A stretch of 64,000 nt of DNA from Apostichopus japonicus (Eukaryota > Echinodermata > Holothuroidea > Aspidochirotida > Stichopodidae): NCBI RefSeq assembly GCF_037975245.1, contig NC_092568.1, positions 11,557,501 through 11,621,500 of the forward strand, given 5' to 3'. The translations under genes were made by a program, and so were the position numbers. The number at the start of each line of letters is the position of its first letter. Position 1 is the first letter of the stretch. The notes under the pieces are model-generated. The model saw only the letters and a program-made list of their open reading frames with translations. It made no database searches and was not told the DNA's origin. This document shows positions 1 through 11,651 of this stretch, in pieces.

Positions 1-311
1 ATGTTGTAAATGCATCCATGGATAATTTATTGTCATAACATAGGTTCCGCCTTAAAAGAAGCTATAATTTATTAGAAAGATGAGATCAGACTGCATGTTT
101 CCCTCAGTTTGAAGGATTTTAGACTCCACCGTAACCGTTCACACTTATAAAGGCTATAGCCTGGTAGTTTGATTCACTTTCGGTGTACGCATTTTTAAAT
201 TTCGTTCAAAATACAAATCTAGGGTAAAATGATGTTGTTATTACATCCATGGGTAAGTTATTGTCATAACATAATGTTCCTCCTTAAAACAAGTTATTAT
301 CATTATTGTTT
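1..311. repeat. short tandem duplication before the large direct repeat
   Basis: A segment of about 60 bases at position 1 (beginning ATGTTGTAAATGCATCCATG) recurs at about 230 with a few changes, giving a period of about 229 bases. Both carry a CATCCATGG core followed by TTATTGTCATAACATA. No gene is visible. The block lies just outside the left copy of the 61-kb-spaced direct repeat and has no counterpart before the right copy. Confidence 0.55.
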
Positions 312-3111
312 TAGTTCTGTTGCCAGATAATGCTACCGCTTGGAACCACCGCATCGTGACCGGGTTTGCGTTACCTTACCAAACAAACGCCATACAAAAA
401 CATAACTGGATCTATCCACTAACAAGTGACGAATTTTCAACGACTTTAATTTATAGTCTTCTGTTTTTCTCATTTGGAACCCATACAAGGGGTTTCCTTA
501 TATAATCCATGGGATACCATTACAAGGTGCTTTTTCCTCGAAGTGGTCGAGTTTGATTTCGAAAAAAAATGCTAGCAAAGTTTATTTTACAGCAAATGAT
601 AATAATGGATGCAAATGAGCCTCACTTACGTACCTCAGGTAGGAGGATATTAATGTCCATGTGCTTAATGTCTTTTCGTCGTTATATAGTCATCAATTGA
701 ATGCTTGATACGTGTTACCGGAAGCCGGTTAAAACACCGGTTAAAACTGTGAATTCTGGACTGCTCACATAGCGTAAACATCTTGTCGTACAGGTTTCAG
801 TAATATGGAAGCAAACTGCACCACTTGAATGGCATTAATCTCTCTATTTTTATGAACTTATTTCGAATAAGGAAGATGTGGTTCGTCAATGGGTATCGAT
901 AAAGTCCATTAGTGTGTTACGTGTTGGACACAACGGGGACTACTTGGTATTCAATAAATGACAGTTTTCTTCATTGTTCATCAGAATGTAGTCCATTGAC
1001 TTGTAAAACAAATAGAATAAAGAACAAGGAATCGGGTAAAATTCTTCCGAGATCAAACTAGTTTTATCCTGAGACGTGTACAACGAACAGATAGACCGAA
1101 GAGTTGAAGACATCCCCGAAGATCACGTGTAGTATATGTTCCCTTCCGAGGGGAATGGTTATACAAACCTGACGATGATCACACAGTCACAGTCTCGATG
1201 CAAGGGGACTGGGGTTGAGAGCGGATCAGACGTTTGGTAGTTTAGTTTTCATGCCCAGGTTCTTTCCTGAGTGACTTTTCTTAAAATGTATCCCAGGTAA
1301 TCAATCATGAGAGAATGATCGACAGGTAGACTTTGCTGTAACTCGATAACTCACTTACATAATTAAATACTGAAAAAGGCAGAATTTCCTTCTTGATATG
1401 TTATAATACAAAGAAAACAGACAACTTTGAGTCCAATAATGTTTCTGTAGCTATTCCAGTATTTTGTTCAAGATATGTTTCATTAAATATACTTAATTTC
1501 TTGAATATTCGTTAAGGCTAACTTGATGGTGACGTCGGCTCCTCACTGCAATTCTTATATTGCAATTAATCCGTTGTTTTTGAGGTCAACCAGAATATAT
1601 TCGTTAAACTTCATATAAGCAACAGAGCACCCTTTGATGGCATTCGACATCATTTGTTGTCATTAACAAATTTGTAATAAATTATAAACATGTCATTTAA
1701 GACCATATTATCTTAATTTCTCCCATTGAGTTCTGTAGTGCAACCGAGGAACTAGTCTGATGGGCTGTGTTATAAACTAAAAGGTCCAGTCACTTTAACT
1801 AGTGAACCTCACTGTTTAAAGGGTCATTCCAAAAACAAACAAAAAATCAGTTAATGTGCTATACAACCCTAGCTAGACCGAGAGCAGTGGTTTTTATCGT
1901 TCCATAGCATACAAAGTTAATTTTGTTGCTGAAGTTATCAAAACACAATACGGGGTATATTTTTTTTGTGAATCTCAAGCAAAGTTCTTAAGAATCACTC
2001 AGTTTCTGAAACTACCTACTATGCGGTATTAGAATTTGCTACAACACTGTTGCTTATAATGAGACCATATTGACACTAGTATACTTTGGTTTTCTTGCAA
2101 ATGTGATATAGATTGAATTCTATATATATTAAAATTTTATCTCATGGTCTTGCCTGCTGGTATGTCTCTAGTATTGCAACGAATATAATGCTTACCAACA
2201 CATTTATGTCAAACAATGAGTTTAAATAAGTTCCTGCAAACTCTTGTGAACCGCATGATTGTTTGATTGTTTTGCTTGGCTTACCAAAAATAACCCATTA
2301 CAATAAAATACATTCCACCTTCAGAGTGACCTTAAAAAAAACGGCTTTTAAGGAATTCGATGGCGCTAGTTTGAAACAGGGTGTTTTTTAATATAAAATA
2401 ATTATATGGCTCTTAAAGGCATCCGTAGATTCATTTTTAGGAGAATAGCGCCTCATCAGGCCACGTATTCAGTGGACGGTGGCTGCAAGCATGCCGGTCG
2501 CAGAGATGTCACCACCTCTGGCCAAAGGCAAGGATTCACGCACGCCACCTAGTACGCTTCTGGTCCATTTGACCGACCTTCTGCGCATCCTCCCGGGTTT
2601 TTTTGCGACAACAAGGGAGACATGGTACGGGATCCTAGGCCACAAAAAAGCACCATGCCTACAGCCAAAGGTATTATCGCCAGAGGCCTGTCTTGAACCC
2701 TAGCCACGATTTACACGACCGACGAGGAGTGAGTCTTTAGTCACCCTCTTAACAGCATCGGCCACCACATCAGCTAGTAATTTATATGGTTGAATTAATA
2801 TATCAAGACTTCAGCGTCGACTACTGAAATAGAAAAAGAAATTTTAAACGTGTATAACCAACCATCGATGGAGTCGAACTCAGTTCATCAGGTTACCAGT
2901 CCACTGCTCTACCCACTGAACCGTTTAACGAGTTAACTTTCTACGAGCTTAAATTGATATTGTTGGTTGGATACAATCTATTGGTAACAGTGAACGACAC
3001 TGCCTTTAACGTAATCTCTATTCATCCTGTTTCACTCTCATTAGAACAACGGATTTGAATATCTTTATTAACAAGAAGCTCACGCTCCAATGTTTTTGTT
3101 TACATTGCAGC
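312..3111 (+). repeat. left copy of a >=2.8 kb direct repeat
   Basis: From the TTTTAGT at 312 onward the sequence matches 61111-64000 nearly base for base in the same orientation, with scattered substitutions and small indels. Marker blocks shared in order are the CGGGTTTGCGTTAC block (361 and 61160), the GTAGGAGGATATTAATGTCC block (640 and 61493), the GC-rich block (2440-2760 and 63330-63650) and the tRNA-like block (2856-2923 and 63737-63807). No long open frame runs through it and no terminal repeats were found, so it may be a segmental duplication or two copies of an unclassified long repeat. The GC-rich block stands out from its AT-rich surroundings and holds a frame that drifts between copies. 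Confidence 0.85.
2856..2923 (-). repeat. tRNA-like sequence, probable SINE head
   Basis: Read on the minus strand the segment has a D-arm-like GGTTCAGTGGGTAGAGC (box A region), an anticodon-loop-like CTGGTAA and a T-arm-like GTTCGACTCC (box B). The anticodon stem does not pair well (GTGGA against CCTGA), so a working tRNA is unlikely. It lies inside the large direct repeat and is conserved in the right copy at 63737-63807. A tRNA-derived SINE or tRNA pseudogene is the best reading. Confidence 0.5.
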
Positions 3112-6100
3112 AATAATTTCGCTTCCTTTCAAGATTTAAATGTACAATAGGCTTATGCCCCGATATATCGATGACTTCGAAGCAAGCAGTAAAAGAAAAA
3201 CGGATTCCGTGAAATCTTCTTATTCACAAAATGTTGCTTAAGATAATACTCGCGAGAGAGTTCTTGCTGTAAGTTGTGTCCTTTTACACTATATTCTAAG
3301 CAGGCGATCATGAACTGGTGATGAGCTTAAAATTTCAACAAACAATGCATATTCACATTTCAGTACCGTTTTGAATGAGGAAGGGACAATGCTTATTAAG
3401 TCAAACAAGTTAACTTCACGTGACTAATCTTAATTAGGGATCTGAATGGCTGGAAATAGCACGGTTATTCGAAACCCGAAACAGGATTCATAGGGTTTGG
3501 AGTTTATGCAAGAAGATTTGGGAAACACGGGGATCGGGAATTCGTCAAGTGACTAGATGTGTTTATTGATCAAATTTTGATCTATTATCAGCCAACGTTG
3601 TTTACAAAATGCAACAATTGTTGCATTTTGAAAGACTGAATGGTAATAAGCGAGGGACGGTGACGAGGACGGGATTTGGGTGTTTTAACAGCTTCTTATA
3701 TGTGCAATACAAGTCAACACTCTGAAATGGTCGACTCTATCAGCAGCTAAAATCTCTATAAAGCATAAGTTATAGGAGGCAATAGCAACCCTTTCAGGTC
3801 GAAGCTACTCTACCCTCGATCACCGCCGCCCCTCCTTCTCATTTCATTTGCCGATACGTTACTGAAGCATGAAAATTATATCTCAGATCAGATCTCTATA
3901 ACAAAGAAAAAAACGAACGGAATGAAAATTAAGTTTCCTCCTCCTATTTATTTGAAAAGAGGTATTTGCGTCACCTCTCATAGAGTGTGGGTTTGAAATA
4001 ATTGACATAATTCATCCAGAACTCTGCTTTAATTTATTATTTGTCTTTCATCCAAAACTTTGTTTTACTGTGTTTAACAAAAGATGTTGTATCATTGAAA
4101 TAGGCGTGACATGACAAAAATCAGGTTTAAGCATGAAAAGTATAAACGTAGCTCCGTAAATTGGGTAACCTTAGTACGTAACCATGGTATCGTCTTGTAT
4201 TAGGATCTGATATCGCCATTGGGTAACAAGCAGGTTTGTCACGCTCAATTCATACGGTTTGAGGCAAATATATCTTATCATCAAAAACATGCAAAATTGG
4301 GTGGGACCATCATATTTAATTAGACTATGGGCCAACGGAAACCCCCCCCCCCCTAACTAACTTTAAATTCATCACCTGACCCAAGTTTATTCATGCAACA
4401 TATTCAATCTTTAAGAAAAAAGAACATCATGTTAGAAAGTATTGTAAGTGTTGTAAGTGTCAAAAGGAAGGAAGAACCAATGAGAACATGTGAACTATAG
4501 AAAAATTCTTTGTATTCCGTTTCAAGTCATGGAGGATTAGAGATTACGTTGATCCCAAGAACCAACCGCCATGAAATGGAAGGAAAGCTAAAAGGGAAAG
4601 CATTCTTATAAGAAATTCCCTCTGAAAATAATGCACTTTGTACAATTATAACAGAGCTATATACTGCTATATCCTTTCTATGGATTTAAAACTAACGACA
4701 TTAGACATTAGAAAAGGGAATGATACAACCCTGGCACACCTGTTTTCAATCTTTCAATCACATGAACTACGATTGGCAGAGGTCAGGCGAAGTTTCCCTC
4801 CTCACTAGCCGGGGATTCTCCCTAGCAGAGGATTCTCCCTGCTTGCCTGCTGGATATCCCTGCTCCCATTGTACGTATGAAAGAGAGGATATAATTCTGT
4901 CTACAAGATCGATGAGTGCGAAATATTGTAAGGTCAAGTCAATTCTTTTCATGTTATTTACCATTGATTCAAATTTGCTTTCTTTTACGTTTGTTCCCAT
5001 TTATTTGTGTTTTGTATACATTCTTGTAGTGGAATGTAACACATCAGAAGCATATCAGTTGACACAGCTGAATTAAATCATGAGAACTGTAAGATATATG
5101 CTTTAAGTATAGTACACCCATATTGAGCCTGGGGAAAACACAAAAGATGTTGTGTCAGTGAAATAGGCGTGACATGACAAATATCAGGTTTAAGCGAAAT
5201 TGGTATATGTCGATTTAAATCGGTATAGGTTAATTTAAGCTGCTGGAAACTGGTATACGTCAAAGGAAATTGGTATATGTCGATTTAAATCGGTATAAGT
5301 CGATTCCCCATGATTTGAGACTGATGGCCCGCCATACGAGTAACTGAATAATAACGCTACGGAGTGACCACAATGACGTGTTCCTTATGTTTAAACTACT
5401 ATAAGCAATTTAGAGTAAACTGCAAGGTATCCTTTGTGAAGCTGGACTGGAAAGGTTATCATTTTTTTTTAAATTAATCAAAATTATTAAATATGCATAA
5501 GTGAATTGTAAATGCTAACTGGGCTCTAGAATCAATGGACGCGGAGAACGACAATATTCTGTATATACCAGTCTGCACTTCGCTAGCGTAAACTTGTAAT
5601 AGAAGTAATAACAGTAAGGCTGTGGCGCGAAATGTGATATGTTTACTACCATTGCAATAGTTTACCTACGATTCTTAGGGAAGCCAATGCCAGCCCCCCC
5701 CCCACGCCGTTATTTCCTTATCCCTTGGTTATCTAACGTGTAAATAAACAGAAAAGAACCCATGCTTTAATGTGCGGTAATGAGCTGTGCTTCACTATGC
5801 CAAACGCACCTTTGTTCTTTTGATTTCGTCTTTAATTTTTGATTGAATTTTGCCTATAACACTTTGTTATGTTTATTTATTGTTATTATTTTTTAGATGG
5901 AGCGGGGGGGGGGGGGGGTCGGGCCACAAGGAGATAGAGGGGGAGGTGTATGGGTAGAGACGTGCCCTGTAGTCACCATCTTCTTGGTAACGCAAAAATC
6001 TAGGGAAATCCCAAAAATTTCATTCACTTCGTGCGATGTCAAATATCAACATGAGATTGAAGTCACGGAACACCTTGTGTGGTTCCTTTTTAAACTTGAA

Positions 6101-6405
6101 CACAAAATAAAGTATAGTCATTCAATGAATGTTATGAGAGAATGTTGTCGTATTGACACAGGGAAGATTTCTTGTGATTGTATATGTGTGTTTTATATGC
6201 CTAGATTCCACCCTTGTCATAAAACACACAACGTAATAGAAAGAAACGAAAGGAACGAGTTACGGAAACAAACGATATATTTGACGATTACAACGAAACA
6301 AACACATCTAGAAACAAAGCATAGCTGAATATATCAATATGAGTGATAGGAAGTTGATGACGTCATGGTTACCAAGGAATCACATCCGGCCAGTGATCTA
6401 GCATG
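3112..6405. other. gene-free intergenic stretch with minor repeats
   Basis: No coding signal is convincing here. The frame at 4720-5076 has no family resemblance and no splice context. A 50-base block with the core AAATAGGCGTGACATGACAA occurs at about 4079 and again at about 5140. Between 5199 and 5300 a unit with the core GGTATATGTCGATTTAAATC is repeated at a spacing of about 69 bases. Poly-C and poly-G runs sit at about 4343, 5694 and 5905. Confidence 0.5.
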
Positions 6406-6413
6406 GATGGGCA

Positions 6414-7075
6414 CAAGGGCGGCGGAACCGGGGGGGGGGCACAGGGGCACGTGCTCCCCACTTTTCCTCAGGTTTAAAATGTGCCCTTTTTCTACATAAA
6501 AATTGAGGTGTCTCAAGTTAGCAAGAGGCCAGGGACCAGAGACCATCATTAACACTCGGGAAGGGCCGTTTCCGGCCATCTGAGGGGCTTGACAAACCCA
6601 AAAAATTCTTGTACGCTCCGCGCCAACCGATAGTGGCGCTCCGCTCAGGTAGTCGAGCATACAAATTTGCAAATCCTGGCTACGCCCCTGACTTTTTATG
6701 AATTTCTGTTGGTCAAACTCAAAGCTATTTCTAATGGAGAAAAAAATTGTTAAGATATTAACAAGAAATAAACTCTAATTCGAAGGATTCCTACTTTAGT
6801 AACTAGCATGATTTCACCTAATTTAATTCAAAAGAAAACTTGTTCCTTGTTTCCCTATTTGAAAATTGGATATTGCAGTGCTAGTATGCATATTTTCCTT
6901 GAGGGGGGGGGGGGGGGGTTGATGGAGTGATGTGTATACGCAAATAAGATAATACTATAAGAGTTATAAAGGGTACTAAATATAAGGCTGCATCAGTCCA
7001 ATCGAATTTCTGCAAAGGGCCCTTTGATGTCGGTGCCCCCCCCCCCCCAGATTAAAAGTGCTTCCGCCGCCCTTG
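6414..7075. mobile_element. hAT-like non-autonomous DNA transposon, 662 bp
   Basis: The ends are inverted repeats: left CAAGGGCGGCGGAA, right TTCCGCCGCCCTTG. They are flanked by an 8-bp target duplication, GATGGGCA (6406-6413) and AATGGGCA (7076-7083), with one mismatch. Eight-base duplications and C(A/G)GGGGCG-type ends are typical of the hAT superfamily. There is no transposase. The left part carries the block shared by the other elements here (GAAGGGCCGTTTCCGGCC, then CTCCGCGCCAACC at about 6615) and what looks like an internal old end, CCTGGCTACGCCCCTG, at 6675-6690. Long G and C runs lie inside. The frame on the minus strand across 6334-6672 is part of this repeat, not a gene. Confidence 0.8.
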
Positions 7076-8059
7076 AATGGGCATAGATCAAGCTTCTTCG
7101 CCATCCAACCAGTGGATATGAGACTTTATACCGTTACTTACACCACACGACCCTTCACGTATCAGAGTCTCACCCCACCCCTACCCCAGGGGTATAAGTC
7201 ATCAGCACTGCAGGTAAAGGTGCATGACGATCATCTGTTATGAAATGAAGAAAAGAAGAATGACACCTCAAAAAAAATTTGGCCGAAGAAGTTCGTGTAA
7301 CTATACGATTACTTATAATTATATGGAATGTAAAATAAAGAAGTATTTACAGTTAAGGTCCGCATTAGGGACTCGTCCCTCATAACAAAGCTGCCTTTGC
7401 AATTGACGAAAAGTGACGAAATGAAAAAAACGAAAAAAAAAATCGAAAAAGGTTATACACTAAAGAGCCTTTGTAAGAGAATGTGTAAAAGTAGGAGGGC
7501 CTGAGATTTCAATCCTAGCAAAAATTTACTAACATTGCACTATATATACATGTTCTATACAATGCACTCTTACATAAACCACACAGTATTGTAAACGTGT
7601 GACGTATTCCATTCAGTGATAAAAATGTCACTAAATTGATATTTACTCATTTTAATTATCTAATTATGTATGTTGATAATGTAAACATGTATCATACCAT
7701 TAGTGAACACGTCGTCTCATTTCCCTGCTGGGTAGGTTTGTTTGATGAAGAAGAAACCGTCTGTTGGTAAATAAGAGGATCGTCAATGTCGATATAAAAG
7801 TGGCTGTAAAAAATCTCAGAAAGGTCAAAGGTCTTCATTCGTTTAAGAAACATTGTTTCTGACGTTATTGCTTTACTTTACTACAAAATATTTTATGGAT
7901 AAAGAAAAGAGTATATAACTCAGTGGCTTTACCGGGTGTGGCGGCGGGTGTGGCGCTTTCCTCTATAGTCAGTGGGAGGAAGAGAAAAATACCACTCCTC
8001 TGGGCCCACTGACGTCCTGAGGTGTAGAACCAGGTTGTAATGGGGTGAATGGACCGCTT

Positions 8060-8215
8060 TTCAGACTCACTCAAAAATTCAAAAGTATTTATTAGCAAAA
8101 AACTTGTGTTAGATCGAATTATAGACATATTTTATAGTCTAAATATACCTCAGAATGCATCATTTATTTTGTTGTCTGCAAATTTAGTACTTATTCGGGA
8201 GTCGGCTTCAAAGAC
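8060..8215 (+). repeat. copy of unnamed interspersed repeat family
   Basis: Shares the block with TAGTCTAAATATACCTCAGAATGC and a following GAGTCGGCTTCAA block with copies at about 41005, 46330, 46560, 56925 and, inverted, 58195 and 58455. No ends, target duplications or coding sequence were seen. Confidence 0.45.
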
Positions 8216-8379
8216 CACATTTTTTTCATATATATTTTTTTAATAAATGCTGAAGTGAACAATAGCCCATGCAGATTGACAGAAGTCAAGACCAAATATA
8301 GACAACAGGGTACTATAAAGGAAATCCACATGGGCCAATCAGTGGTCCACAGTAACTTAGAGCAACTAGAAGGGAGGGG

Positions 8380-9691
8380 CTTACTACACAGGGGGGGGGC
8401 GCAACAGGCGCGCGCCCCCCCTATTGGCCGTCACCAAAAAAAAAAAAAGTTTAACAAAAAAAAAAAAAAAAAAAAAATTCCTCCCGTATTCATCCCTCCC
8501 GTATGCTTTATTTTTTGTTTGCCAAAAAAAGGTTCTGGCGAAGTTCGGCGGCATAATAGTTTTAGAAACATAGATGGTAATTGTGTTTGTATTATCACTA
8601 TAAACACTAAATGACATGCCAGCCATACTAAATTGTGCATTTTGTGTCCATATTTACTGGAAATGTTGCTTATTATTAAGGTCGAAAAATGGATCACATA
8701 TGGCCATGGGCGGCGATCCTGGGTGGAGGGGGGATATATCCCCCCATGAAAATGGGTGGAGGGGATGTTATGCAACATATCCCCCCCCCCACCAAATGCC
8801 AGGGATAAGAATATTTTCATGCCTACATTTATGCATCTTCGTTAATGTACGGCTCTTTTTTAGCTTCATTTCTCGCCTACCATAAACGCAGTGCGATCTT
8901 TTCAAATAAAGCGTCTTTATAAAGCAAAAATAGTTGACTGTAGGCTTCATTGGCCCTATAACAACAAAATGTATTATTGCTCCCACGGTATTAATATAGT
9001 ACATATATGCACCCTCATAGTATTCATATAGGCCCTACAGTAGGCCTACACACGTACATGTTCCCTCGAACAGCAGAGAATCCCATGTAACCAGGGTAAT
9101 GCTTAATACACGTTTCACCTGGATGCCCTAGCAATCGGTACCTAGGAATGTAACTATGTGTAATTGTGTATTGCATGTGTATAGGCCTATAATAGCCTGC
9201 ATGAGGCCATTTTCTTCATCGAATGATATAACAGAGCTCTCGAACATTCTAACGTTGCGCCTGAAACAAGATTGACAGGGGCAATTTTCCCAAAATAACA
9301 CCCGAAATTAAAAAAAAAAGTATTTTGGATCCTGATTATGAGATATTTCGGACATGACATCCCTATTTTAAAGTTGGGTATATGCCGCTTGGAAACCTCG
9401 GGAAGTGCCGTTTCCGGCCATCTAGAGGGTTTGTTAATCCCAAAATTTTCTTGTACGCTTCGCGCCAACTCATGGTAGCGCTACGCTTAGATAGTCAACA
9501 AGGTCATATCCCCCCCCCCCCCCCACTCGGAAGTACGGATCGCCGCCCATGCATATGACACCATTTTGCATTTCAGCCCTTCTTTGAAAGCAAAAATTGT
9601 ACACCCCTCCCCTTAGACCCATCCCCCAGAACGGCGATCATTCATGCCTGGCGCCCCCCCCCCTTATTGGAAAATCCTGGATACGCCCCTG
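8380..9691. mobile_element. hAT-like element remnant, outer of a nested pair
   Basis: The right end AATCCTGGATACGCCCCTG at 9673-9691 is a typical hAT-like terminus and directly abuts LINE sequence. The left end is not certain; it probably lies near 8383, where CAGGGGGGGGGCGC follows TTACTACA. A possible 8-bp duplication TTACTACA / CTGCTACA needs the right boundary moved a few bases. The interior holds long A and T runs, a second complete element at 8705-9551, and no transposase. Frames reported through the A-run (poly-lysine or poly-phenylalanine) are artefacts. Confidence 0.5.
8705..9551. mobile_element. hAT-like non-autonomous element, 847 bp, nested
   Basis: Left end CATGGGCGGCGATCC and right end GGATCGCCGCCCATG are perfect inverted repeats over 15 bases. 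Flanking 8-bp duplications are CATATGGC (8697-8704) and CATATGAC (9552-9559), with one mismatch. The right half (about 9400-9500) carries the internal block found in the other hAT-like copies here: GGAAGTGCCGTTTCCGGCCA followed by CGCTTCGCGCCAACTCATGG. No transposase frame is visible. Confidence 0.8.
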
Positions 9692-10320
9692 CTACAGCAT
9701 CAGGCACAGGAAGTAAGATACTGATGCACCCTGCACTTGAAGGACTGAGCACCGTTGTCAGAAATATCACCAACTACGCTATCTGGTAGGCTGTTCCATA
9801 CTTGTACTGTAGAGTAAAAGAAGGTCCTGCAAGTGGAGACTGTCCTCGAAACTGGTACTGTGAAAGCATGGCCGGGCATTGACAAGCTAGAGCGTGTAGC
9901 TCGTCTAGCTACAAAGGGTTTTGGTAGCATTGCCTTTAGGTCAGGTGGGCACGAGTTGGTGTGCATCTTATAGAGAACAGTCGCTGCTGCCACCTGACGT
10001 CTTTGGTGAAGAGATGAGATGTTCAACTCAGTTCGTGCTTTCTCCTCACTTGTGCCTATGATGCGAAGGGCCTTCTTCTGGATCGAGTCAAGTAGTCCTA
10101 AGGTGGTGGGCGAGGCACTCATCCATGAAAGAGAGGCATACTCCATCACGCTACGGACCTGAGCCTTGTAGACACATGGCCACATCCCTTCCTTTAAGAA
10201 TCCTTGACCCATCTCTGGCCATACGGTCAAGCCGCTACGTAAATCAGTCTGTGCAAATTTAGCAATTGATGCCCCCCAACCCCTCCCCATCTTTGAAATC
10301 CTGTGCACGTCTGCTGATGT
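9692..10320 (-). pseudogene. non-LTR retrotransposon ORF2, C-terminal fragment
   Basis: A frame on the minus strand (about 200 residues, ending near 9700) has the typical tail of a CR1/jockey-type ORF2. It shows VRSVMEYASLSWM followed by LLDSIQKKALRIIG, then LHQRRQVAAATVLYKMH, and finally VWNSLPDSVV near the end. This region lies after the reverse transcriptase thumb and is poorly charged with catalytic residues. The RT core is absent, so this is a 5'-truncated insertion. The 3' side is cut by the hAT-like terminus at 9691. Family assignment rests on motif memory; the clade is uncertain. Confidence 0.75.
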
Positions 10321-11239
10321 AGCTCAAGAAATAGCTATTGTAAACGTGTGTAAATTAATCCTATATGTTATGTCCAGGCAATAGTTAGACCTTTGTGACA
10401 GAATAACGTACTTATTTTAAATAAATGGAATCTTTGGAAGTAAATATACAAACCTGATTGTCGTAGGTCTATCTCCTCAGCCTGGTATTCGTAACTTCCA
10501 TCAGAAAAATAAATACACAATTTGATAATTATTACAAAGGACAGACTGTTACCCCGGGTTGCTCCATAAACATTCATCAAATGGTTAAAATAAAGACGCA
10601 TACGTATACTTCTCATCGATAAATGTCAGAAAATATTTCCAAGTATGATTGTATACAATTTTCATATAATTCTCATATCTTGACGCTCGATAACATATTT
10701 CGTAGGGAATTTTCATATTTCGATCGAAAGACTTAGGGCAATTGAATCTTCATGATCTGTCAGGCAAATGCAGTTATAGTATGCTTAGGGGGTTTGTGTA
10801 GCTACGCTAAAAACTCGAGTTACGATTACTTGGTTATTTAGTACCAAATCTGGGTATCTGGAAATAAGGGAAAGACACTGACCGCTAACACTCCAGGTTG
10901 TATTTCTTGCAAGTTTACTGTTGTTTCTTAATGGCTGTTTCGCCAATCAGAATGACTTGACAACTTAACTAGCAAACATATAACAGAAGCAACACATTTA
11001 CTCAATAGAAAGAACACCAGATTTTTTTGGCGTCAAAATAACACCTTCACGATAGAGAACATGTATGTCAAGGTCATTTGATGTTGAATGTAACATGTTG
11101 ATGTAATATTGTTTGCGTTAAGTTAAGGGAATGAGTTAATCGAGATAACAAAATAATCGAAAACAAAAGGCTAAAATTTTTCCATTTGCCAACTTCTTCA
11201 GTGATTTGGACAAGTAGTTCACAAGATATGCATCCAGTA
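10321..11239. other. intergenic, nothing recognised
   Basis: AT-rich sequence between two LINE remnants. I see no exon, RNA gene or terminal repeat; the minus-strand frame at 10368-10616 has no recognisable motif. Confidence 0.4.
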
Positions 11240-11651
11240 TACTAAGTTAATTTTAAAACTTTAGCACAGATGCCGTCACATATGACTTGATGATGCTGTT
11301 AACCTGTGATTCCATATTGAGATGGTCATCGTTAGGACTCCCAGGTTTCGGACACACCGTGATGGGATATTTATGTTGTCTTTCACGCGAACTTGGATGT
11401 CCCCGAACTGGCGACCCTGGTGTGGTGACGAGAAAATCTGTTTTTTCATGGTTCAACTTCAGGCTGCTCTTTGCCATCCATGCACAGATGTGACTGATGC
11501 ATCGCTGCATACTGTCGATTGCTGCTGAGGCACACAAGGGATCGAAATCCAAATACAACTGGATGTCGTCGGCATAAGGATGATATGAGACGTTGTGACG
11601 ATTGACAATGTCTCAATTGGCTGAGTGTTGACGGAAAATAGCACTTGACCC

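Noticed and set aside
2479-2703. 74-residue frame in the GC-rich block of the direct repeat
   Set aside because: The right copy shifts frame after about 60 residues, both strands are open, and no family is recognised; kept only as a finding.
4720-5263. Frames on both strands near 5 kb
   Set aside because: Overlapping antisense frames without motif, splice sites or conservation elsewhere in the window.
6334-6672. 112-residue minus-strand frame
   Set aside because: It overlaps the left half of a hAT-like element and recurs in fragments at the other copies; no protein family resemblance.
8255-8820. Overlapping frames with poly-lysine or poly-phenylalanine
   Set aside because: They run through A/T homopolymers inside a hAT-like element; no motif and no splice context.
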